Below are positions 22,769-34,717 of a DNA stretch of 64,000 nucleotides, one piece after another. Below the pieces are notes generated by a model. That model saw only the letters and a list, made by a program, of their open reading frames with translations. It was not told the DNA's origin and made no database searches. Each line of letters starts with the position of its first letter. Position 1 is the first letter of the stretch. The position numbers and the translations under genes were made by a program. Origin of the DNA: Mactromeris polynyma (lineage: Eukaryota > Mollusca > Bivalvia > Venerida > Mactridae); contig JASFXZ010000037.1 of the NCBI GenBank assembly GCA_032209605.1, forward strand, positions 372,001 through 436,000, in the 5' to 3' direction.

Positions 22769-23514
22769 GGTCAGTGAAGTTTTCTGTTAGTTGTTAGTTG
22801 TTAATTCAGATGTTCGTTCTCGAATAAACAGCTATTAGTTGTTAGTTCAGATATTTATTCGAAAAAACATAGCCAGAAGTTAGATGTGAGTTCGGATATG
22901 ATGGAATGAATACACAGCTAGTAGTTGTTAGTTCAGATGTTTATTAAAAAAAAAACATAGCCTGAAATTAGATGTGAGTTCGGATATGATGGAATGAATA
23001 CACAGCTACTAGTTGTGAGTTCAAATCTTTATTCGCATAATATTATGATGTAGCGAATACACAGCTACTAGTTGTTAGTTCAGATGTTTATTCGAAAAAA
23101 CATTGCCATAAGTTAGATGTGAGTTCAGATATGATGGAATGAATACACAGCTATTTGTTGTTAGTTCAGATGTTTATTAGCTTATGATGCGGCGAATACA
23201 CATCTAGTAGTTGTTAGTTCAGATGTGTATTCGAAAAAAACATAGCCAGAAGTTAGATGCGAGTTCGGATATGATGGAATGAATACACAGCTATTAGTTG
23301 TGAGTTCAGATGTTTATTCGCATAATATTATGCTGTAGCGAATACACAGCTAGTAGTTGTTAGTTCAGATGTTTATTCGAAAAAACATTTCCATAAATTA
23401 TATGTGAGTTCGGATATGATGGAATGAATACACAGCTATTAGTTGTTAGTTCAGATGTTTATTCGCATATGATGCGGCGAATACACAGCTAGTAGTTGTT
23501 AGTTCAGATGTTTA
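22769..23514. repeat. Satellite with alternating 87-bp and 53-59-bp subunits, block 1
   Basis: The mark CAGCTA(G/T)TAGTTGTTAGTTC recurs at about 22829, 22915, 23003, 23062, 23148, 23200, 23288, 23346, 23433 and 23486. From 22915 on, spacings of 86-88 alternate with 53-59, giving a higher-order unit of about 145 bp. The long subunit carries ATTCGAAAAAACATAGCCAG and GTTCGGATATGATGGAATGA; the short one carries GCATATGATGCGGCGAATAC. The array starts where copy 1 of the duplication ends, directly upstream of the otopetrin-like gene. Confidence 0.9.
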
Positions 23515-24019
23515 ATCATGTCCAAGTTTCTGGCTCATCGCAAGATTCCTCAGATCTGATCGATATTGGCTCCATGCTATAACCGATTATATATACACCA
23601 CTTTAACGTCTCATGATCATTATCGTTCACGACTTAGTTAGCATCCCCGCTGTGTTAAGCCAGCATAATGAAATTGCCCTGGGCTGTACTAATTTATCAG
23701 AATGTATTATACATTCATGATACTTATATTGTAGCCTCTTTCGAAAAAATATGTTGAATTATGCACCATAAGGTTATGCCTTGTATTTTGTTTCGGCAGA
23801 TGGTAGCTACTTAACGTTCTAGCATCGCAAAGATACATTGTTCTAGTTCAACATAAATTATAATGACACTGGCCAATATAACTTAGTTAAGATAAGTCGA
23901 CAGTAAATACGAACATACCCACTTTCCAATACATGTAAAGCAGCTTACGGTCATTATCATGACTATTATCTTCAGGATTAGTATTAAATGTTGATGAAAT
24001 ATCGCTCAAAGTAAACAGT

Positions 24020-24110
24020 AGCGATAGCTCAATTGGAAGCGCTTCTGACTAGTAACTTCGACCAATAGATAGGGTGTGAGTTCGAGGCACATTCCTGCTT
24101 CCCCTTTTTT
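24020..24110 (+). pseudogene. tRNA-like sequence (pseudo-tRNA or SINE head)
   Basis: It has an A-box-like TAGCTCAATTGGAAGC and a B-box-like GTGAGTTCGAGGC about 50 bases apart, followed by a run of T (CCCCTTTTTT) that could end pol III transcription. The acceptor-stem sides (GTAGCGA and the bases after the T arm) do not pair, so it is probably not a functional tRNA. No CCA-proximal discriminator could be set. Confidence 0.45.
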
Positions 24111-24524
24111 ATGGACAATATGAATTTTATACCTTACTCACTGCTTGTCAATTACTTGTCGTTTATGTCTGTTTACTTTTGTTTTTTTGTTATCGTCTAA
24201 TTGCTTTTTTGTTAAACCAAACGTGTTTAATGATGGCTATAGCGTCGTCACTAAAATGTTCATTTGAACCCCTTAATTATGTTTTTCGGAGTAGCCATAT
24301 CAACTTTATTCCATATGAGCGATAAATGTACATGTAAATCTACTGCACGATAATATCGTGCACTTTAAAAATCATGAAACCATATCGTTATTAGTTAATA
24401 GCTTATAAATACACATGCTATACAATGTTTTAATTAATGATATTCGAGCGAACATTAATTAGTATAAGTCGTGTAAGTACAACTGTCGATGACCAACGAA
24501 ATATATAATATTGTAATGAAAAAA

Positions 24525-24615
24525 AACTACCTCCCGATGGTCTCGGACTCTAAACTAAGAAGCTTAATTAGCATTGTAAGGCGCGGACTCGCTACCATCT
24601 GAGCTATCATGGCTG
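24525..24615 (-). pseudogene. tRNA-like sequence on the minus strand
   Basis: On the - strand it reads TAGCTCAGATGGTAGCG, a near-perfect A box and D arm. About 50 bases later comes GAGTCCGAGACC, a B-box-like T arm, then GTAGTTTTTT. The acceptor stem does not close, so a decayed tRNA or a tRNA-derived SINE head is more likely than a working tRNA gene. Confidence 0.45.
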
Positions 24616-27104
24616 TTAGTCTAATGAAATCGATATCACAATAAATAGTTTTGCTTGTTATTTGATTTACCTATTTTGATCAACAAAGGTGGTCAAACCA
24701 TGTAAACATTGCATGACGTCACTCTCAACTTATCGTGGTATACTTATACAACTACTTATTTTGTCTGTTACATTTAAAAACATGATCTTGTATTTTTAGG
24801 ATGGAATGCAATTCTTTATACCATCATCATACATTATGTGCATTGGTGATAATATCTAATTGATAGTAAATATAAATTTATTTGTGATATATTATGTACA
24901 AGTGTGCGCCGGTCGGACAATAAGTATAACATTTAAGCCTGTATTTTGAATAAAGTTTTCTGTTCTGTTCTATGTAGTATTGCATTGTTTATATTCGGGT
25001 ATTTGTTTAATATATTTGCAAACAAACTTTCAATTAAAAAGCAGGTTTTGGGCACTGTAATGGGATTCTGACTAGTCTATGATTTAGGAAATAGAATCTC
25101 GATGCATTAATTTTTAAATATTACCAGAGTCATAAATGATACGTTCTATTGTTGTTGTTTTTGCAAAAAACATCAAGCTACGCTGTCTTACTATTTAAGT
25201 GAATTTATGCATACGAAAAGTATTTAATGTATATTAACCATTGAATGATATCTCTTTTTTATCGAAAAACGATATAAAACTAATATCAAACCTAGTGGTA
25301 TTAAATCTACATTATATAAGTTATGCAGGCTATTTGTCAAAATAGTTGTAACATCTGTATTACAATATTAATATCATAATTTCACTTTTAAATATCAAGT
25401 TAAACAATATCATCATAAGAAGTATAGTTATTGTAATCGAGTTATACTGTTTTGAATGTTATACCTTTACAGATTAAAAAGTCAATCTAAAATTAACCAC
25501 ACCAATAACTTATTTCATGGCTATTCTATAAAGTGTCACATTTCCTCCAAATTCTTCCCTATTAAGAGCACTAATTGTTAATTAACTGCTAGTATAATCG
25601 CTGTATCCGGCTTGATCACTTTAATCAGATGACATGCTGCGCGTGCGCTGTTGGATACCGATCACGCGTACACCTCGATATATAGTGTATTCGAAATTAT
25701 AGAAAAAAACTGGCATTTTGTAACAAAAATCGTTAAAAATGACAGCATAGTAGAGCACCTACACTAAATCTAAAAAGTGCGTTCGAATGTACATATTTTG
25801 AACTCTAATATATCTCTGCACACAGTATCTACCTCTATTGGAAAGTATTTAAATTAAGATATTGTTTTAGCCCCTTCTTATTTCAATGTAAAAAAGGGGT
25901 CCTTAGAAACCTCAAAAGGGACAGTGATGTAGAAATCACAGAAACGTAATATTTATACTATCATAAAGCAGAAGGTTTGATCTCTAACATTTGTTTGCAC
26001 ACGAAAAATACCTTTAACAAATTTTGATTTATTGCGGTTTTAAGATATTTTCCTTCTATAATTCTATAGCAAGTTTGTCGGACCGCAGTGACACAAAAGT
26101 TGGGAACGTTTTTTAAATAGTCTCTTTCCGTCACGGACGTTGCGATTGTAGAAATGTACAGAAATTGCCGAGATCTTGCGATTGGCGCGGAGTGCATGTG
26201 CAGTATCATACTATTGGAATGTGTAAACAACACGTTATAGTAAATGCATTTGTATTTCATTAGTTTGGACAGTAACCATTTCATGTCCTTAACGAACTAG
26301 ATTCCATGCCGCAAGTTTATAATAACCCCAACCCCGATGTGGAATAACACAGTGACGCACAATACACATGGTCGAGGCATGGCGTGTCGTCATTTCCTGA
26401 TATGCATGGAAAAATGTTTTTCCCGTCTATGCGTTGATTATGCGTTCTTCTTTACGATATTATTAAAGCTTTGTACACACGTATGAATATTACGTATATC
26501 CGTCAGTGTTCCGCGATAACCTGACATATACACTGTTTGAATTTCCTGATTTAAGCATTACGTTAGTATCCACATGAATACATAATGGAAAAGTTCAAGT
26601 ATTAAAGTGCAGAATACTATGTACAAGTGTGTGTTATTAATCCAATGCAAGATTAAAATCAATGGAAGACGACAATAGTGTTGCCATGGTAACATTTACC
26701 TGTTAAAACAGCGCCAGAACCAGAGAAAAGTAAGTTCCTTGCATGCGTCTACAAAATTGATTTCCTATAGTTTGCACGCAACATCCCTTTGCATTTGGGG
26801 AAAGAACTGATTTGAAATAGGTATGCCTCCCACTTTATAATTTCGTTATCATGCGATATAATCTTAATTGTTATCACGTTGTTACAGCATCCAGCAAGCA
26901 CATGTTTGGACGGCCGTACGAACTAGGTACATATACATAAGTATTTATCCAAGATATCACGAAAGCTTCTCGAGATCTTGTATTTATTTATATAATAACT
27001 ATACATAGATATGTTCATACGTTTGTATCACTTAAGTTCGTTATCTTCGTTGCGAAAGATACGGTGTCCCTAAATTTCGGCTGATAACATTTTCGTGTAC
27101 GCGA

Positions 27105-27301
27105 TACAGGGTGTTAAGAAAGTTTGTTCACACAGTTTGAATGTAGATAAATTGACAATAATGCTTTTTCATGAATATCTGTTTATGTAGAACTCTCACA
27201 CAGAAGAAAAACTGTTGGTCCATAGCGACATAGATAGAACGAAAAATTTTGAAAAATATTAAATTTCAAAATTTGTGAACGAACTTTGTTAACACCCTGT
27301 A
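27105..27301. mobile_element. Tc1/mariner-type MITE, CAGGGTGTTAA ends
   Basis: Element 27107-27299 (193 bp) begins CAGGGTGTTAAGAAAGTTTG and ends CAAAG..AACACCCTG as an inverted repeat of about 25 bp, flanked by TA at 27105-27106 and 27300-27301. There is no transposase inside. TA target duplication and end sequence fit the Tc1/mariner group. Confidence 0.75.
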
Positions 27302-27494
27302 TATGTGTGTTTCGATTACGTATCCGAGAGCGCATTGTGCATAAAGATATGAGTCTTACGAACAACGCACACAGTCCATAGATTGATCCATTAATACACT
27401 ATGCGACATACTTTTGTTTCTAAATGCATTTATCGTCACGATTTTAAGTACCGGTATAGATCTAAACAAGAAATTAGCAATATGCAGGTTTAGA

Positions 27495-27645
27495 CGTGGG
27501 TTTCGGTAATGGAAAATGGACTTTGGTAAAGTTACCGAAATTCAGTGGATTTTAGTAAGGCAACGTACCCCGTATCCCTTATCAGACGATTAACCAATCC
27601 ACATCAAGGTTACAAACATTGTTCGGTTAAAGAGATTAACGTAAA
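27495..27645 (-). repeat. Dispersed repeat, copy D (inverse)
   Basis: The reverse complement matches the repeat at 14552-14780 and 63588-63800: CGAACAATGTTTGTAAC, GATGTGGATTGGTTAA and TACGTTGCCTTAC align in order. It is shorter and more diverged than the other copies. Confidence 0.6.
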
Positions 27646-27954
27646 ACATAATTATGTTCAATATGAACTCCACGATACTTAATTGTTTTATACTGTAGTT
27701 GTGATCACATTGGAAAACTTGTTTTTGACAACCATACCAATACAGATGTTTTTGGCAACCATTCGTTTTCCTACTTAAATACTCAGTTGTGTTATTGTAA
27801 TCATTGGCACTATTTTAAAGCAGTTTTTAAAAGCAATGTATGTGTTTTACTAAATATAATTTAATTTCATATAATTTTATGTCACATAATGTATGATTAC
27901 ACAATAAGGCATTACATGTAACATACAGAATAAGGATGCGAATACGGAACAAAC

Positions 27955-28107
27955 TACAGTAAAACTCAATAATGAGACCACGCTTAAGGGACCCTCGAAA
28001 ACTGACTGAGGTTGAATAAAGAGCAAAACATTGAAAACGGACTTGGGAATTGTGTTCTTAATTTCGAGGTGGTCTTATTATTGAGGTATAAGTGAGGATT
28101 TACTGTA
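27955..28107. mobile_element. Small TA-flanked MITE
   Basis: Element 27957-28105 (149 bp) starts CAGTAAAACTCAATAATGAG and ends with the complementary ATTATTGAGG...ATTTACTG, with TA on both sides. The inner arms also pair (GAGACCAC with GTGGTCTT). It has no coding capacity. Confidence 0.65.
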
Positions 28108-29320
28108 CAATTCATAACACATGATCGCAGGATTACAAACTCGCTTGATCAACTTGGTCGTTGACTCGTACAAATTGAAATCTCTATCATATAGTATGCC
28201 TGATTTGCATATCTCTACAATTTACATCATGAAATTTAGTATGAGAGCTTCATGGCCAACTTTGTTCGCAGACGGTACGTTACTATCTAGCTCAACAATG
28301 TTCGAATTGTTTACGGGTATATAATAGTGTAATTTTTTGCTGGTATGATTGGATACATATTTGTATAAGTTGTTGGACGAAACTCGTCAATCAAAATATC
28401 GGGGTCATTTATTTAATAACATTTCACTTGTGGTGAAGTCTCTAAATGATACCAATCTAATCGTTATCAGAGTTGTTGATCAATCTAGATATTGCTTAAT
28501 GCACTATGGACACACTATTTATGTCAGGGAATTAACTGTTCACCTCCGTTATACTACGATGCAGATTTTGTAAAAATACACACGCAAAAGTTGCAACTCG
28601 ACGAAAAGACGTACCGACATCAAGTAAATGCGTATAAAAGAGTAAGTCAAAGCGACAATTTTCACCACGGTACGAAATAAAAGTAGACATAGTAAATGGA
28701 ATGTATCTGCCCTGCGTTCAGTTACGGCTTACAGTCGCGAACGTTTTGTATTGCATCCCTTGCCCACCGTTTTAATAACAGTAAAACTTAATTACAATAA
28801 ATATAAGTTTTGCGATGATATTGTTGAATTTTATACTTTAAAGTGAAAATTATTAGATTTATACTATTAATAAGTTATGCGATTATTTGTCTAAATAATT
28901 ACAACATCTGCACTACAATACTAATATTCATTTTATAAGTTTTAGATTGTTTATGTAAAAACAAATTCTGTATTTGAAAGACTGACACCTGCCAATTAGA
29001 CATTCTGATACCTGGTGTCATATGTGTGAACATCAACATTATCTCTAAGGGTTGACCAATTAACGATTTCTAGCAGGTGGCGTACAATTGACAGTTTGTA
29101 ATGTACTTTCACTAAATATTAGTTGGCGGTATCTTCCTTTTTCAAATATACTAGTATCATTTTTCTACAAAAATGTACTTTCTACTCATCCGACTGTATG
29201 ATGACAATTAATGAATTATATTAGTTCATGATATGTGTGGAAGATCAAATATACACCACAAATATTTTAGAACGATTTGTCTGTACTATAATATATGTTA
29301 TGTTCAATTTTATGGACTAG

Positions 29321-29851
29321 TATACGCTCAACAAAATTTTTATTTTTTGAAATTTCATAAGAATATTTACATTATTTGTTTATAGCCATCATATTGGTGG
29401 TTATTTCCGTTTTCAACTTATTTCAGGTGGCAAGAACCTTAAATCGGCGGCTACAAACAAATAATGTCAATATTCTTATGAAATATCAAAAAACAAAACC
29501 CACCTGTCGTAAATGAGTTCCGGCCTGTATCATTCCGACGGCTCGGGCGCGTTCTTCTTCAGTCATTCTCACCATGTTTTGTGTTTTTCAAAAAGAGTTT
29601 TCATCAGCAATGACACAAGTGTACACAAACACGTGCAAATATGTGTCCATGCCCCGCACATGCAAAACGTGCTATAAACGTCAATACGCCTAATACGATA
29701 AATTTCATAGCGAGCCGGCTAAAAAAAATCAATAATTCGCTGCATTACCTGTTCAAATATCGCTATGTGAAATTTTGTGTGAATACATGCATTATTAGAA
29801 AAATAATAATACAATATAAACTGACCGATTAGGAAATTGGTTGAGTGTATA
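29321..29851. mobile_element. Non-autonomous Tc1/mariner-type element with transposase fragment
   Basis: Terminal inverted repeats TACGCTCAAC (29323) and GTTGAGTGTA (to 29849) are flanked by TA. Near the left end a 43-bp inverted repeat (29346-29390 against 29448-29492, containing TTTCATAAGAATATT) forms a hairpin. A minus-strand fragment at 29501-29575 encodes MVRMTEEERARAVGMIQAG, which resembles the N-terminal helix-turn-helix of Tc1-like transposases. The rest of the transposase is missing, so the element could move only with help. Confidence 0.7.
29501..29575 (-). pseudogene. Tc1/mariner transposase N-terminal fragment
   Basis: 25 codons starting at ATG 29573-29575, with TEEERARAVGMIQAG resembling the first helix of the DNA-binding domain in Tc1-like transposases. 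Beyond residue 25 the reading meets the hairpin of the host element, and no catalytic DDE part exists nearby. A relic. Confidence 0.6.
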
Positions 29852-30478
29852 TATTTGCTCTGAATTGAAACACAATGTTTATCGCAATTGAAATTAAGTT
29901 GCTGCTAAAGAAAATGCGAAATGGTCTTCTAGAATAAATTTAGCGCTACCAGTCTAACTATACACCATAAACAATGGTCCAGCGAACAATTTAGCACGCC
30001 AGTTAGATTGAGATAATATCTTAAGTGACCCCATGCGGAGATAGGGCGCTGTGATCGATATACACATGCAGTCATTGTGAAATAGAAAGAAAAAAATGGA
30101 AATCATCAGGTTCAAAGTTAAAAAGGACCAAAATGAAATAATTTATTTGTTATCAGGATTGTAAAGCCGCTTGCACAAACTTATATTTCCTTTTATTTAC
30201 TGAGATATAGGGTTTTAAACCCGACCAGTCTGTTTTTTCCATTCTTTGTTTATATTGCCATGGTTCGTGTCTTCAAAGTTAAAAAGGACCAAAATGTTAT
30301 TTTACAATCTTTCTGAAAAACGGAATATGTATTGCAGAAATGTTAAATTTTTCAAATCGTTTGCACAATTTTGATATCTCAATTCGTTGTTGAGATATTA
30401 ACGATTTCCCACAGTTCCCATGTATTTTGCCCACGTTATCGACGGTGGCTGAGCGAGGCGCTATGAAAGTTTGGTATG

Positions 30479-30715
30479 CGAAAAAACATTGCCAGAAAAT
30501 AGATGTGAGTTCGGATATCATGTAGGGAATACACAGCTAGTAGTTGTTAGTTAAGATGTTTATTCGAAAAAACATAGTCAAAAGTAGATGCTAGTTCGGA
30601 TATGGTGGAATGAATACACAGCTATTAGTTGTTCGTTCAAATGTTCGTTCCCGAATTCACAGCTGATAGTTGTTAGTTCTGATGTTTATTCGAAAATGCA
30701 TAGCCAGAAGTTAGA
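30479..30715. repeat. Satellite, block 2
   Basis: Same satellite as 22769-23514: CGAAAAAACATTGCCAGAAA, GTGAGTTCGGATAT and CAGCTAGTAGTTGTTAGTT appear in order. About two and a half long subunits remain, more diverged. It ends in AGCCAGAAGTTAGAT, where LINE sequence starts. Confidence 0.88.
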
Positions 30716-30717
30716 TC

Positions 30718-32000
30718 ATCTTTAAAATAATTAGAGCGTGGTGTTTTCTTTATACATAAGTCATGTTTTGAAGCAGATCGAAGTGAATAGTGTTCATTAT
30801 TATTGATATCTTCGTAACACTTCATCTCAATTTTGTATCCAATAACAATATTTTCTAGAAAATTTACATATTTACAAATTCCAAGCTTGCTAAATATTCC
30901 ATTTATAACATCCCAGACTGGAGTTATATATGGACACCTAAATAGGAAGTGATCGATTGTTTCGATATTTTTACAAAACAATCAAAGACGGGTATCATAT
31001 ATTTTCAATGTAAGAAGGTTTTCATTTGTTGCTATGATTTTATGAGTCAGTTTTTATTTAAACTCTTTGACTTTGTTATCTTTTAATACATAATTCAGTA
31101 AAAAATACACTGATTTCCAATTGATATGCCTGTTAAAGGTTTTTTCGCAATGTTTGTGTATATAGGGTTTTTCACATATTTTCATAGTTAATAATTGTCT
31201 TATTTGTTTATTGTTTAATATGGTTAAATCGACAACATGGGTTAAAGATGTTTTGACAATAGATTGCATTGATCTAGTTGTTTTCAATATATCTTTCCAT
31301 GCCGATGGGTTTGCTTTTATTAACTTTGAGTATTCCGACATCCAGCAAGTTTTGCAATTTGTTTAGAACAATAAGTTGATTATTTTTTCCATTTTTGGTA
31401 AGATCTTCAATAAATATTATGCCGGAATTTATCCATTTTTCATAGATTAAACATTTTCCGTTAAATTTTATAAATTGATTTCCCCATCTAATTTGTGTTC
31501 AGATGTCATAGAATTGTTTTGGATTTGGTGGTTTGTTTATATTATATAATTCTATATAATTTTCGATAATTTCACGGTAGAAATGAGGTATATCGGTTTT
31601 TGTAGATGGGAGGGATTTGTATGAGTCAATATTCATCTTAAAAATCAATAGATCTTGGCCAAATTGGTTTAAAAACATTTTCGGTATAAGTTTCCAATTA
31701 GCATCTTCTTCTGTACTTAGGGACTTAACCCATTTCATTTTTAATGTTTTAATGTATGTAGTTAAGTCTGGCATTTCTATTCCTCCATCACTTCTGTTTG
31801 ATATTAAGATTGATCTTTTAATTTTCTCTCTTTTGTTGCTCCATAAAAAAATATACAATTCAGAGTTAATTTTATTTATAATATTTTTTGAGGTAATTAT
31901 TGATTGCATCAAGTATGCAAGTTTTGGTAAGATTAGAGATTTTATGATTGTCAATTTGCCAAAGAATGTTAAATATCTGTTGCTCCATCTATTAATGCAC
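30718..32000 (-). pseudogene. LINE (Tx1/L1-like) ORF2 3' part, broken
   Basis: The - strand reads the end of a LINE reverse-transcriptase ORF: NRWSNRYLTFFGKLTIIKS, then SELYIFLWSN and GGIEMPDLTTYIKTLKMKW, as in the thumb and connection region of L1/Tx1 polymerases. It ends with a Cys/His motif (FCKNIETIDHFLFRCPYI) typical of the C-terminus. Stops and frame shifts break it (31499, 31054-31341, 30673-30981). The catalytic RT core (FADD box) is absent. No poly(A) tract was found at its 3' end, where satellite follows at once. Confidence 0.8.
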
Positions 32001-34091
32001 AAACGACTGGAAATGTCTCGACTGCAACCAATCCGGACATAAGAGAGGAGAATGCAACTGTCAGGAAGAACCAACCCTCTCGGAGCCTCTCCATTCACAA
32101 CATGAATTAACAGAGAACATCGACCACACAATCGCACGTGATAATCACACGGACGACACACCGGTGTCGAGCGATCACGAGGATGACCCAGCAAAACCGA
32201 AGAAGAAATCAAATAAAAGCCGACGTAAAAACGCTAAACAACAACAAATCGACGGACAACAACAAATTGATTGTTTTATAAAAGGGTTCTCCAAAACAAT
32301 GAATCACCAATCAAAGGAAGGAAAAGCATTGTTATCGAACGATCACCCCAGCACCAGCTGAAGTCCTGAACGACGAAACAAAGAAATCTCGTGTAGACGA
32401 TTCATCATGTCGGTTGTAATACGTACAATCGACAATCATACCATATATGGACTACTATACTATTAAAACTGTATCACGGACTATGATGTTTACTATTGCG
32501 ATTTGGTTATACATATGAAAATCTAGTTGTGATCAAATATGTTTGATACGACTAATACAGTGCTTATATTTAATATATAAAATTATATACTTATTGATTT
32601 ATTGGATGAATGCCCAAGTTAAATCAGCAAACACGTGTACACGTGTGATGCCGCGTGTATATATATGTGTGCATATAAACTATACAGCACATATTTTGTA
32701 CCCACCTATTTATTATGTATACATTTTGTACTCACCTGTCTATTATGTATACATTTCGTACTCACCTGTTTATTATGTATACATTTTGTACTTCCTGATT
32801 ATTATGTATACATTTTGTACTTCCTGATGATAATGTATACATTTTGTACTCACATGTTTATTATGTATACATTTTGTACTTCCTGTTTATTATGTATACA
32901 TTTTGTACTTCCTGTTTATTATGTATACATTTTTATACTCACCTGTTTATTATGTATACATTTTGTAGTCACCTGTTTTTATGTATACATTTTGTACTCA
33001 CATGTTTATTATGTATACATTTTGTACTTCCTGTTTATTATGTATACATTTTGTACTTCCTGTTTATTATGTATACATTTGGTACTCACCTGTTTATTAT
33101 GTATACATTTTGTACTTACCTGTTTATTATGTATACATTTTGTACTAACCTGTCCAAATGTACATTGCTTGTTATGTACTGTTGATAAGAACATTATTTG
33201 CCTTTTGATGTGTAATCATGACGCATATTGATAATAATTTACACCTAATATCACTTAATGTTCAAGGTTTAAGGGATAAATTGAAACGTGCTAGACTTCA
33301 ACAATGGCTAGTTCAACAAAAAGCAAAAATTGTCGTTTTACAAGAAACTCACTTTACGGATGATTTAATTCAAAACTTAAATAACGACCACTCTAAAAGA
33401 CAATTCCAAAAGATAATTGGAGGAGATTTTAATGAAACTTATGAGCAATAATGATAGCATTTCGAAATCGAATAATTCGAAAAACTACGGAAGTAATATT
33501 ATTGGAAACAAACTAGAAAAACTTATCAAGAATAATTATCTTATAGATATATGGAAAGAGCTCAATAACACTAAAAAAATGCAATATACATGGTGACGAA
33601 AAAACAATATTGAAAAAAGTCGCATTGACTACTGGCTTATTGATCATAATATATCACCCCTTGTTCTTTCAACAGACATTAGACCGGCAATTATACAAAG
33701 TACAGACCATCTTGCTATATCTCTGAAACTGAAAACTCCATGCAAACGTGGACCAGGCTATTGGAAACTAAACAATAAGTATCTAGAAGATACAGAATAT
33801 TGTAAATTACTTTCATATACGATTGACCGTTGTATGAATTATCATTAGATGCCGTAGTAAAATGGGAAATATGTAAATATGAAATTAAGGAAATTTCTAT
33901 TAATTATAGTAAAAGACAATCGAAAGAAACACACAAACGATTACATGAACTAGAAAATGAACTCAGTAAGTTGTACACAGAGCAAAATGAAAATCCTAGA
34001 ATTGTCGAGGTAGAAAATGAAATAAAACAAATTTACGACCTAAAATTAAATGGAGCAAAAGTAAGATGGAAGTTATTGATAACAAAATTTA
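32000..34091 (+). pseudogene. LINE 5' part (ORF1 end, minisatellite, ORF2 endonuclease), inverted relative to the 3' part
   Basis: The + strand holds the C-terminal end of ORF1: a CCHC zinc knuckle (CLDCNQSGHKRGEC at 32014) followed by a basic, Gln-rich tail to the stop at 32361. After an 850-bp inter-ORF region containing a minisatellite comes ORF2, starting at 33218 with LHLISLNVQGLRDKLKRARL and VVLQETHF, the start of an APE-type endonuclease. The middle of the endonuclease is deleted (joins at 33405 to IIGGDFNE), a stop interrupts at about 33592, and the frame ends at 34096, at the edge of the duplicated ABCA DNA. Confidence 0.8.
32690..33155 (+). repeat. Minisatellite, about 29-30-bp unit, about 15 copies
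   Basis: Tandem array with unit TGTTTATTATGTATACATTT plus TGTACTCACC or TGTACTTCC. Unit length varies by one or two bases, and most changes are at the TCACC/TTCC end. It lies between ORF1 and ORF2 of the LINE fragment. Long + strand open frames through it are an effect of the repeat, not genes. Confidence 0.92.
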
Positions 34092-34717
34092 AGTGAATAT
34101 ATAGCATGAGATAGTAGGTTTAATGTTGAAATATCAATTTGAACTTTACTGAATGTTTCATGTTGATATTGGTTTAGTCACTACTTAGTTTTTTTAATTA
34201 TGCGTTTGACCCTGGCCTTGTGTGAGATTGAAGTGCAATCTTTGCAATCTTTGCAATCCTTAAATTAGGTGCATATACTTAACTAGTAAGTAACCCAAGA
34301 AGCAGTCCTCAAGAGTGATTTATATGCTTTTTTTATAACTTGTTTTACAATCTATGTAAAATAAATAAATTTATTTTTTTGAAATAAGTTCCAAGTACTT
34401 GATGTCTGATTTTGATACTTACAAAAATACATGTCTGTTCATTTACCAAATACTTGAAGGGGGAATTTGCATTGCATGGAGTGAAAACAAAAACAGTCTA
34501 TCTGTGAAAGTGGTATATTTTGTGACATAAAATTCTTGTTCACAGAAGACAAAATATTTTTACTGGACTCTTCAATGTAACAATGCTCTGCTTATACATG
34601 TACATTAACTGCATATAAATAAAGAAGCACATATACTAGTTTTACTTTCAACCCATGAATATACATATCTAGTACTGATTTTATAATAGATGCGTTATGT
34701 ATTTGATATCTTTCTAG

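Larger units (their letters stand above)
23515..30478. other. 7-kb spacer block inside the satellite, mostly unique AT-rich DNA
   Basis: No protein gene could be supported: the open frames are short and have low-complexity composition. It contains two tRNA-like sequences (24020-24110 and 24525-24615), MITEs at 27107-27299, 27957-28105 and 29323-29849, an inverse copy of the dispersed repeat at 27495-27645, and a 24-bp exact direct repeat (TCAAAGTTAAAAAGGACCAA core) at 30111 and 30273. The satellite stops at its left edge and resumes in the same phase at its right edge. Confidence 0.7.

Noticed and set aside
25961..26284. 107-codon minus-strand frame in the spacer
   Set aside because: No recognisable domain, AT-rich codons, and no second copy to support it.
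32635..33231. Open frame of 198 codons full of CIHFVLTCLL repeats
   Set aside because: It is the translation of the 29-30-bp minisatellite; all its regularity comes from the DNA repeat.
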